A stretch of 64,000 nucleotides of DNA, from positions 1-64,000 of the forward strand of contig SJRY01000205.1 of assembly GCA_011319805.1 (NCBI GenBank), in the 5' to 3' direction. Under the pieces are notes generated by a model. That model was given only the letters and a program-made list of their open reading frames with translations, did not search any database and was not told where the DNA came from. Shown here piece after piece: positions 54,886-64,000 of this stretch. Every line of letters begins with the position of its first letter. Position 1 is the stretch's first letter. The stretch comes from Macrocybe gigantea. Lineage: Eukaryota > Basidiomycota > Agaricomycetes > Agaricales > Callistosporiaceae. A program made the position numbers and the translations under genes.

Positions 54886-57800
54886 GAAGTGCGATTTTTG
54901 GTCTTCTTCCCTCTTGTCGCGATCCTTTTATCCTGGTTCGCAGTCTTCTTTAGGAAGTGGTCTAGAGCTTGCTGCACATTCCCCAGCTCCTTCTCTTTGA
55001 TCCATATGTTCTCTTCGTGTCCGTATCCTTTCCATTTGACTAGGAATAGTGTCCCCTCCCTTGTTTCTTCCTTTTTAGGATCTCTTCTATCTCGTACTCT
55101 TCTTTATCATTTATGATTTCAGGGGTGGTGGTGATGGTCGCTCTTGTATCTTGAAACGGGGTCCTTGTAAGGCGTGAGCAGTGTTTCATTGAACACGGGG
55201 TGTATCAGCTGCCATGATGCTGGGAGTTCCAGGTGATATGCTGAGGCTCCTTTCTTTTCAACCACCTTGAACGGTCCGTATCGGAGTGCCGATAACTTCT
55301 TTGATGGTCGATTGACTGTGATATTGGTGGCTTCTAGCCATACTCTATCTCCTTTCTTGTATTCACGGGCAGGTTTTCGTCTTGCATCGTAATTGTCTTT
55401 GGCTCGTGTTTGTGCATATTGCAGTGCGGCATTTGCTTCCTTTCGTATTTGGCTCATTCTTTTGACGAAGTCTTTTGCTGCGGGGTTATTCCCTTCTGTC
55501 GTCTGCGGCTCTCCCTTCCAGGGGTGCATTCCATAGTTGAGGTAGAATGGTGTCTCCTTCATTCCCTGGTGTGCTTTGTCATTGTATTGGTACTCTGCGA
55601 TTGCTATCCATTCTGCCCAATCGTCCTGTAAGTTGTTTGTGAAGCTTCTGAGGAAGGCTTCCATTTCTTGGTGGGATCATTCCACCTGTCCATCTGTCTG
55701 TGGGTGATAGGCCATTGATAGGTTTTGCTTTGTTCCGAGTAATTTTAGAAGTGCTGTCATGAATCGCACTGCGAACTGGGGTCCTCGATCACTGATGATC
55801 TTTCATGGGATTCCGTGAAGCCGCCACACATTGTCTCGGTATAGTCGTGCAAGACCTTCTGCTGTGAGTTCGGTCTTTGTGGGAACTAGATGGATCATCT
55901 TGGTCAGGCGGTCTGTGACTGCGGCATGGCATTAAAGCCATTCGAGCTGGGTAGCAGTCCTATGAGATCTACTCCGATATCTTCCCATGGTTGCTGTGGG
56001 ACTTCGTGCGGGTGTAGGGGTGCGTGTTTCTTTTGTCGGATGAATTTTGTTTCGCTGACATGTTCGCATCCATTGACATACTTCTTGATGTCTGTTAGCA
56101 TTGATGGCCACCAATAGGTGCGGTTATGAGCTCGTGCATGCGGTATTGTCCTGGGTGTCCTCCGATGGGTGTGTCATGGTGTTCAAACATGATGTTTCCT
56201 TCAGTTTGTTGTCTGGAGGAACGTAGATTTTTCCTCCACGTATACGATGTGGTCGTCTTCTGTGAACCAGTGTGGTTTTTCCTTCAGTCCTGTTGTTACG
56301 ATCGTTTCCCTTCGTGCGCATTGTCGAATTTGTTCTATCCTTGAGGATTCGATCATCGTGATTCCTCTTGTTTGTATTGTTTCGTTATTTTCTGCTTCTC
56401 TTTCCGTGGGTGTTCGTCCTCGAACATCATAAATTCGAAGTCTCGTTCATTATTCTCTTCCAGATGTCGAATGAATGCTGCTTCTTTGATCATTTGTATG
56501 TCGTCCTTCTCTGCTAGGTTTTCTTCATATCCCGCCATCCGTGACAGGATGTCCGCTTTTCCATTCGCCTTTCCTGGTACGTGTCGTAGTTCGTAGTCGT
56601 ATTCTTGTAATTTCAGGTACCAGCCAATCTGTCTCGAATTGAGTCGCTGTGGCTTCCGGAAGTATGATAGGTTTTTGTGATCCGTCAATATTTCGAACTT
56701 CTCTCGAGCTTCGAGGAGGTATTGTCTCCATGTCTTTAGTGCGACCATTATGCAAGAAGTTCCTTGTCGTAGATTTCGTAGTTTTGCTCTGCTGGGGTCA
56801 TGCATCTCGAAATGAATGCAATCGGATGCCATAGTCCTTTCTGCTGTTGTGATAGTACCGCTCCAATGGCATATCCTGAGGCGTCTGTTTCGACTCGGAA
56901 TTTTCCTTCTGTTTGTGGTAGTGCTAGAATGGGTGCTGAGGTTATATGTCGGATCAGCTCTTTGAAAGCGTCCTGTTGCTTGTCTGTCCACTGGAATGCT
57001 TTGTTTCCAGTCAACTCTGTCAGGGGTTTAGCGACCTTTGCATATCCCTTGATGAATCGTCGGTAAAAGTTCGTGAATCCCAAGAACTTTTGTAGTTCTT
57101 TCTTCGTCTTTGGGGTTGGCCAGGATTGTACGGCTGTGATCTTTTCTGGTTCCATTTCTACCTTCCCTTCTCCTACGATGTATCCTAGTACTGGACTTTT
57201 GATGATTCCCAGACGCATTTCGGTCCTTTGATGAACAGGTCATTCTTGTTCAGTATTTCCATGACTTCTATGGTGTTCTTTTGGAGTTCCTCTCGTGTTC
57301 GTCCGATGATTATGATGTCATCCATATAGATTATGCACACTCTTCTTCGTATTTGGTCTTGGAAGAGGCTCGCCATCATTCGGCTAAAAGTGCCTGGTGC
57401 ATTGCACTGCCCAAAGTACATGACTGTCGGTTCGAAGAGTCCTCTTGCTGTTAGGAAGGCTGCCTTCCATTCGTCCCCTTTCCGGATGCGTACATTATTG
57501 TATCCCCAGATAATGTCGATCTTGCTAAAGTATTTTGCTCCTTGTAATACGTCGAGGAGTTCGCTGATGCGTGGTAGTGGGAACTTGTCCTTGACTGTAT
57601 ATTTATTTATCTCCCGGTAGTCTTGGATGAGTCGTTTGCTTCCATCCTTCTTGTTGCGAAAGAAGCAGGGTGCTGCGTAAGGTGATTTCGATGGGCGTAT
57701 TTTTCCTGTTCGTAATCCTTCTTCGACGAAGGCATCTAGTTCCTCTAGTTCTTTCTGTGTCATCGGGTAGACCTTGCTCGGTATCGTTTTGGGTGCATCC

Positions 57801-60178
57801 TTCATTAGTTTATTTCATGGTCCCATTCTTTATGGTCTGGTAAGCGATCAAAGTTCTTCTCCTTGAAGAGGTGTTTGAATCTGATCAGATATGGGGGTAT
57901 CTGGGTTCCTGTCTTGTCGCTGGCTGTGGTTTTCGCTGTTCAGCCATCTTTGTATCTTAATCGTCTGGTGGTTTATTTTGCATGTTTTAGGGCATCTGTC
58001 GAAGACAACTTCTCCTGTCCTCCATTTGATTGTTGGGTTGTGGTAGACAAGCCAGTCATGTCCTAGTAGCATGTCGGTTTTTCCGATGTCGAGTACGATG
58101 GCTTCCATGTGCTCCTTGTATCCTTTAATGTCGATGTGGACCTCCGTTACTCGGTCTGCTGTTTTCTGGCGTTGGGTGATCCATCTGCATTTATGATGGG
58201 AATCTTCTTGATTCATCGTGTTTCAGTCCTGTTTTTGCTACTATCGCAGTGTTGATGCAGGTCCTATCTGCTCCGCTATCGACTTCTGGTGTTATCATTG
58301 CGATTCCTTTTCATGTTCGTATCCTCGCTGGTACTGCGAGTTCTTTCCTCTTTGGTGGTTTGTCCCCTTGGATGGTTTTCCTTGGTGCTTCAGATCGCTT
58401 GGCAGGAATGGTGTATTTCAGAGTATGGGATGATCTACATCCGGTATCGAAGCGAGTCTGTTTCAGTTGTATGGGTCGCGATTTAGCACCTCCTAGTCGG
58501 ACCCTTCGGCAAAACCCTCTTTGTCAGAGCTTTCTTCATCTTGTCTTCTTCGTCCTCTCCTTCTTCTTCTTTCACTTCTCTGACCTGGGATTTTCCTTTC
58601 TTCTTCTTCTTGCAGTTCCGTGCATAGTGTCCTTTAAGCCACAATTGAAACATGTGACATTTGCTGCTCCTTTTCGTGGTTCCGGGCAGTTTCGTGAGAG
58701 GTGTCCTGGTTTATTGCAGTTGAAGCAGTTGTTGCTTCGTACTTTGTCAACTTCCATGGCCTGTCCTGCTCCTCAGCTTGGATTTCCGGCCTTGCGCTGA
58801 TTGCTTGTGAATTCTCCTCTCATCACATTTCTGTGTTCATCGATGTTTCATCCAATCACTCGAACTGTCTTGATATATTCATCTCCATCTGTTGGAAGTG
58901 TGGAGATTGAGTGTACGGCTTCTGCTGTCCTTCGGTTTAAACTCTTCTCGAGTAGGAAACGAGGGGCTGTTCCTGTCATTCCTGCTTTCCCTGCGAGGTC
59001 TACGAATTCATCCAGAAATTCGTCGATGGGTCGGTTTCCCTGTCTGATGTTGAATAGTTTGCTTCCTGCTTGTGATGGCGACATGACATTGCTGAATCGT
59101 GTCTCTATCTCAGTTATGAAGTCGGCCCATGTGCTTTGGTTGGTAGTGGTGTCGATCTTCTTTGATGCCCAGTGGGCTCCGGGTCCGTCAGTCATTCTAG
59201 ACAGGACCGCTCCAATCTTCTGTGTATCCGTGAGGTCCCATGTGCGGTTATGTAGAGTTTCATCTTCCTCCACCAAATATCGAAGGATGTTCAATCTCCT
59301 GTAAAGGATTTCGGGTCGGCGATGATTCCCTTGTATTCTGTCGTCATCCTTTGGGGGTTTTCTTTGTCGTTCTCTTGGTCTTGGTCTTCCTGTTCCTGGA
59401 TCTGTTGTTCTTGGGTCTGCTGTGCTTGTACTTGGGCTTGCTGTTCTTGGAGCTGTTTCTGTCTTCACTCCTCTCTCTGTTCTTTCCAGTAGTCTAGGTC
59501 GACTCCTGCGATTCTACAGGCTTGTTCGAAATCGGCCCACTCTGCGGCGGTCGGTCCGGTTGTCTTTGGTAATCCTTTTCGCTCCCTCCACCAATAGTAT
59601 TCGTCCCAGTCATTGTTGCTTACTTTCGCCACGGTGGTGCGATTCTCTCCTTATGCAGTGCTTCGGCGGATTGGTCCTCTGAAGGGATTTGGCGGTTTCG
59701 TTCCTGTGTGTCCTTGACTCTGGTGTCGTTCTCGTTGGTTCTGTCGTATGCTCTGTGCGTCGTGCCCTCTCTGTATCAGTATGTCTTCCTCCTGTGTTCG
59801 GCGATTATAGTTCTCGATCTGTTGTCGCCTAAAGTCTCGGGCTTGTGTTCGTTCTTCTCTCGTTTTCTTGCGGATGGGTTCGTCCTCTTCTTCGGCAAGA
59901 AGATTCTGGTCTGACCACAGCTCTTCTGGGCTTATCCCGTATTCTCCTTCTAGGAAGAGTTCTGCAATGAGTTGTGCTGCTCCTTCGCTGAGGATCTCAG
60001 CGGGCTCTCTGTGGTGGTGAAGGCAAACTCTCTCAGAAATGCCTGTTCTTCGTCGTCGCTACTTGGTGTAGGTGTGCGCTCTCTCTTTCGTTTGTTTGGA
60101 TTGCTAGTGTCTCTGCGGGTGGCGTGGACTGTCTCTGCGAATGGCGTGGACTGCAATGTCTGGTCTACTTCTCTGAGC
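54882..60178 (-). pseudogene. Chromovirus gag-pol, minus-strand copy
   Basis: Same domain order as the copy at 34184-39512 and closer to the original sequence: RKGAANVTCFNC and CFNCNKPGHLSRNC zinc knuckles near 58640-58740, protease region near 57850-58215 (DMLLGHDWLVYHNPTIKW), RT 57185-57805 (RLIQDYREINKY, MDDIIIIGR), RNase H near 56750-57000, integrase 55119-56320 and chromodomain near 54930-55115. Frame breaks: the gag start is lost by a small deletion, the gag frame shifts near 60005, a base is missing after FNCGLK near 58645, and there are further shifts in integrase. With such similar LTRs, some of these breaks may be sequence errors at short homopolymers. Confidence 0.88.
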
Positions 60179-60278
60179 CAAGTGCTCGCTGGGTCGGCGA
60201 CCGCTTGTCATTGAATGTTGATCAAGTCTTTGATAAAGCGTGACGTGGTGTGTGTGTGAGTCTGAGCGAGTCTCGACG

Positions 60279-60289
60279 AGGCTTAATAT
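60279..60289 (-). other. Self-priming primer-binding site (minus-strand copy)
   Basis: On the minus strand ATATTAAGCCT, two bases after the 5' LTR, pairs exactly with AGGCTTAATAT inside the LTR (complement of 60367-60377). Confidence 0.75.
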
Positions 60290-60291
60290 CT

Positions 60292-60611
60292 TGTTAGGCT
60301 AGACGAATCTCAGAAGGACTCGGGCAGACTAAGTGCGAGAGTGGTCTTGAGATGATGGCAAAAGGAATATTAAGCCTAGCGCTACTGGTACATCTGGGAG
60401 TCCTTATATACATTACAGTACTCGAGCACGGACCATGGGCTGCGCAATGCTGTGGACTGCGGATGAGTAAGACTGGAAGGAGATGACTCAGGATGACTAG
60501 GGAAGTGGGATGACTCGATGGCTGCGCGCTGCGCAGCATGATGGGGGAGATAAGGGATGTGGGAAAGATAAGATAAGAAAATGAATAGTCCTTTGGGCGG
60601 CATCTGTAACA
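60292..60611 (-). repeat. 5' LTR (minus-strand element)
   Basis: 320 bp with TATA box and RNA-start motif on the minus strand. One base differs from the 3' LTR. Confidence 0.95.
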
Positions 60612-62293
60612 TTTACTATGGCTCAGATCATTCAGCCCACAAGACAGGGATCCAGGAGCAGATGGTCATTTGAAGCAGAGACGCGAGGATGTGCAGGTTC
60701 ATCACGAGGAGATGCCAGAGCAAACGGTGTCCAGGAGGATGGGTTCCAAGCCAGTGTCACCAAGCCAAAATCGGGCATGGGCGTTTGCCCTCCAATATTT
60801 GGAGTGCCTGTGGAGACGGCGGGAACAAGGTGTGAACTCGATGGCTCGGGTTCTGAAATGTGATTGTGGGGAAGAATCGAGGGTTTTTGTGAGGAGCACA
60901 GGCAAATAACTTCATATGGTGTCTATTGAAAGCAAATCAAAGGAGATGTGCCACACAGTGCATCAAATACTTACAAGGCATCCACAATGTCATCATAATC
61001 AAAAGTCAAGGATTGGTAGGGTGCAGCTGCACTGTACTGTAAGAATTGAATGACAAGTTTGATGCCACTTTGCAAAGCCTCATCGCAAAGAACATCCCTG
61101 ATCACCACATGGTAGCCCTTCATCACGTGCTTCTTTGGGATGACGATGATCTGGCCCTTCCACAGAATATAATCTTGGGTGATCTCTGCAGTCTCTGGCT
61201 CCATTGGTGTCACCAAAGAATGCTCCAATGGTACAATCTTGAGCCAGTTGATGTGGACTTGAAATGTCTGGGCATGGTGTTAGACAAGGTGATATGCTGT
61301 GAAATCTGTACACTGACCTCAAAATGCTGCTCCAGAAATGCCTTTGCGAGATCATTGGGCTGCTCGACAAGGTCAGCGCTGGTCTCAACCACATTCATTA
61401 CCCAAGCCTTTTGTCCTTGTCTCAGCCCGCCAGTCACTTGGACGAAATCTCCAAGTACGATGACCTTTCACAGCTCGTGCCATGGAACACTGATTAAGCC
61501 TTCGTCTTTGGACAAATTGACCTCGATGCCATTTGGGGAAAGGGAGCGGATGATGCCCTGCTTCTCAGATGAGGTTATGTAGACCTTCTCCTGCTCTTTG
61601 AACTTCCATTCCACAGGGCATATGAATCCAGCAGCTTGGATAGCTGGATGCTTGCTCATTTGAAATGTCGTGAAAGTCTCCATTGACAAGAAGATACTGC
61701 TTCGAGAGACTGAGTAAAGGTCGAATGACTTCTTCAGCAGGCCGTGCTTAAACATTATTCACTCCAACTTGAATGTATGCTTGTCTATGCATGTCGGTTG
61801 AATGCAAAAGTCCCTTGGGATTGTCAGCAGGTTGAAAAGTTGAGCAAGAGGGGGGACTGTCGACCTCTTCTGCTTTTTCAATGAAGGGATGGTGTGAAAG
61901 TCAAGGCGGGGGATTAACAATATGCTGACCCCAACCCAGTGTTCAAACTTGCAGATCAACCCCATGTTGCCCTTGTACGGCCCTTTTAGAATTTGCACCC
62001 AAGACCCCACCGAAGGTATATTGCTAGGCTCCACAACCGTTAGCATCTGCTGCCAGTCCTTCACATCGATCTGGGTCCATGGAATGTTTTGGTCACTGCG
62101 GCGAATCCCCGGAGTGATTTTAAGCAGATTGACCAGCACCTGGTTCATTGTTGCTTCCAAGTAGATCCAACTGCAGAGGTAGGCATAACAAAAGGCCGAA
62201 CGCAACTCGTGCTCGGGCTGAGCGGCCTTCATTAGCAACATCAACACCTCCTCCTCTATCCTGACCTATTAAAGTCCTTAGCAGTGACTGAAG

Positions 62294-62524
62294 ATGGTTG
62301 AAAACGTCTCTCACCACCATGTTTCTCTCACTGAAGAGTGTGTTAGGGTCATTAATGACATTTTAAATGACAAAATTCGCAATCGCCTGCCATCTGCAAC
62401 AAAGTCCTTGCCTGATCCTCCTATCATAATTCCTGATGATGTACAAGTACCTGAATTTCCAATTCTCAAGATTGTCACTCATGGGGGTCATCGATTGGTG
62501 TGTCAGGTACCTCCAAGAGATTGA
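62294..62524 (+). other. Short open frame, possible gene start
   Basis: MVENVSHHHVSLTEECVRVI continues as a hydrophilic 76-residue frame. It is divergent from the Spt5-like gene and has coding-like character (PPIIIPDDVQVPEFPILKIV), but no family is recognised and no continuation before the LTR at 62862 is clear. Confidence 0.3.
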
Positions 62525-62861
62525 TCCCACCCATTGCCTGGTCCCTCAAGCTTCCTGCCGAGTTCTGTGCTGCCAATTGCTTTTGCTGTTGTTGTGCTGT
62601 CACCGAATCAATGTACTATTTGCTTGTAATCAAGGCCCAATAATTGATGATCCCTCTTCCGCGACGAGACTCTGATGCTATCTACAATGTAATTAGCCTG
62701 CCTACATAGCAATAATACCAATTTATCTGCATCTGGGCCTGGGGCCCGCCCCAGGTCTGAGGTCCCATGTGATTCTATGATGACAGCTTTGACACCTTCT
62801 CACTGTATGCGCTGCCTTTGTTGACCTATCCCCCATTGGAATGCACTGGTGGATCCCTGTC

Positions 62862-64000
62862 TGTTAGGCTAGATGAATCTCAGAAGGACTCGGGCAGACT
62901 AAGTGTGAGAGTGGTCTTGAGATGATGGCAAAAGGAATATTAAGCCTAGCGCTACTGGTACATCTGGGAGTCCTTATATACATTACAGTACTCGAGCACG
63001 GACCATGGGCTGCGCAATGCTGTGGACTGCGGATGAGTAAGACTGGAAGGAGATGACTCAGAATAACTAGGGAAGTGGGATGACTCGATGGCTGCATGCT
63101 GCGCAGCATGACGGGGGAGATAAGGGTGTGGGAAAGATAAGATAAGAAAGTGAATGGTCCTTTGGGCAATGTCTGTAACATCACCCTCTCTGTAGATTCG
63201 CGTCCTTGTGAAAAACCTTAGTCCAGCTGTTCCCACCCAGTATTGGTCTCCCAGGCGGTCATGGCATGCGGGGCCCATGTATGAATGAGTTCTTCATTAT
63301 AGGCGCGGATGTGATGGAGTGTGGTGGCAAGGAGTTTAAGTCGCCGGTTTTCTGTGTGAAGCATTTCCATCGCCTCACGAAGCGCGATACGTTCAGCTGC
63401 AGTGGGGCCGGTCCCATCAGGGGTTCGCCTGGTCTAGAGGTGCATGTGGACGGTCATAACATAGCACATATATGCGCCAAGTGTGATGGCGAGGGGGTCC
63501 ATGTAGTCGCTAGCATTGAGAATCCTTGCCAGATTCTCGAGGTCGCTTGGGTGATTGGGGGTAGGTGCGCAGCTGCCCTCGCTGCTGTCAATGCTGATGG
63601 GGGCGTTGGTGGTCATGAAGTGCGATTTTTGGTCTTCTTCCCTCTTGTCATGATCCTTTTATCCTGGTTCGCAGTCTTCTTTAGGAAGTGGTCTAGAGCT
63701 TGCTGTGCATTCCCCAGTTCCTTCTCTTTGATCCATGTGTTCTCTTCATGTCCGTATCCTTTCCATTTGACCAGGAATAGCATCCCCCTCCTTGTTTCTT
63801 CCTTTTTAGGATCTCTTCTATCTCATACTCTTCTTCATCATTTATGATTTCAGGGGGTGGTGGTGATGGTCGCTCTTGTATCTTGAAACGGGGTCCTTTG
63901 TAAGGCATGAGCAGTGTTTCATTGAACACGGGGTGTATCAGCTGCCATGATGCTGGGAGTTCCAGGTGATATGCCGAGGCTCCTTTCTTTTCAACCACCT
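62862..64000 (-). mobile_element. Chromovirus, minus strand, runs off the window
   Basis: 3' LTR at 62862-63180 (319 bp, one base shorter than the others), then the third ORF (from 63616), the chromodomain and the integrase C-terminus (63693-63998, VEKKGASAYHLELPASW), cut by the window end. The third ORF carries a stop near 63436. Confidence 0.9.

Larger units (their letters stand above)
54130..60611 (-). mobile_element. Chromovirus (Ty3/gypsy), minus-strand copy with TSD
   Basis: Full 6482-bp insertion. LTRs at 54130-54449 and 60292-60611 are 320 bp each and differ at one base (a CpG, G at 54441 and A in the other). The target duplication is TTTAC on both sides (54125-54129 and 60612-60616). 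The insertion lies in coding sequence of the Spt5-like gene. Coding regions have fewer stops than the copy at 33750 but still carry single-base frameshifts and a lost gag start. Confidence 0.96.
53716..62247 (-). pseudogene. Spt5-like KOW-domain gene, interrupted by a retrotransposon
   Basis: The minus strand from 62247 reads a domain with RSAFCYAYLCSWIYLEATMN, as in the NGN region of Spt5-like proteins, then KOW segments (VGSWVQILKGPYKGNMGLI near 62020; KEQEKVYITSSEKQGIIRSL near 61570; LGDFVQVTGGLRQGQKAW near 61430; YILWKGQIIVIPKK near 61150), a Pro/Ser-rich linker (GGQTPMPDFG ... WNPSSWTPF) and LLLDPCLVG at 60640. The chromovirus at 54130-60611 follows. The gene resumes at 54129 with a KOW-like end (HLTRDNGLLVVIRGEHC, HHRYED) and stops at 53716. 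Two TGA codons sit at 60620-60640 where the frame otherwise continues. Spt5 proteins bind RNA polymerase II as elongation factors. Spt5-like copies are numerous in Agaricomycetes and this one is dead. Confidence 0.75.

Noticed and set aside
58201..59914. Several plus-strand frames across the minus-strand retrotransposon
   Set aside because: Antisense to gag and protease; they have no independent support.

Overview
This window is eukaryotic and most likely comes from a filamentous basidiomycete of the Agaricomycetes. The genes are broken by many short (about 50-90 nt) GT-AG introns. The gene families (GPI-anchored pepsin-type proteases, a Cps1-type glycosyltransferase, atypical alpha-kinases, Spt5-like KOW proteins) and the transposons (hAT, PIF-Harbinger, chromodomain Ty3/gypsy) fit that group. 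No tRNA, rRNA, CRISPR array or bacterial signal was seen.

The left part, 1-26.6 kb, is the gene-bearing side. A multi-pass membrane protein gene (intact copy 6756-8198, minus; frame-broken copy 45-1314; relic near 2.6 kb) alternates with three pepsin-family aspartic proteases (3825-5967 intact, 8853-10661 broken, 20265-22046 intact). The intact proteases share exon phases and end in a small hydrophobic exon that looks like a GPI-anchor signal. Between the second and third protease lies an 8.9-kb transposon (10998-19897) with 65-bp terminal inverted repeats and a 6-bp target-site duplication. It carries a decayed integrase-core gene and a decayed alpha-kinase gene. A complete hAT element (12247-15987, open 11-exon transposase) is inserted into the alpha-kinase coding sequence. 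A Cps1-like family-2 glycosyltransferase lies at about 24.8-26.6 kb.

The right part, about 28-64 kb, is dominated by one chromodomain Ty3/gypsy (chromovirus) family with 320-bp LTRs. It includes a two-LTR copy at 33750-40263 (plus), a copy at 54130-60611 (minus, perfect 5-bp TSD, LTRs differing at one base), and truncated copies at 29047-30531, 49149-50085 and 62862-64000. Fragments of two further chromovirus lineages lie at 28.06-29.04 and 32.6-33.75 kb. Between them are broken host genes: EMC1, a Kap123-type importin beta, a cytochrome P450 split by a Harbinger element, an Spt5-like KOW gene split by the 54-60 kb retrotransposon, and several unrecognised genes. Many stop codons in the transposons and nearby genes are TGA where a paralogue or the family expects CGA, which points to C-to-T decay at CpG sites.

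The most unusual things are the integrase/alpha-kinase transposon, a conserved small third ORF overlapping the chromovirus pol stop by ATGA, a visible self-priming arrangement in the chromovirus LTR and primer-binding site, a protease copy that lost its first catalytic aspartate by an in-frame deletion, and a small repeat-protein gene at 48.2 kb.
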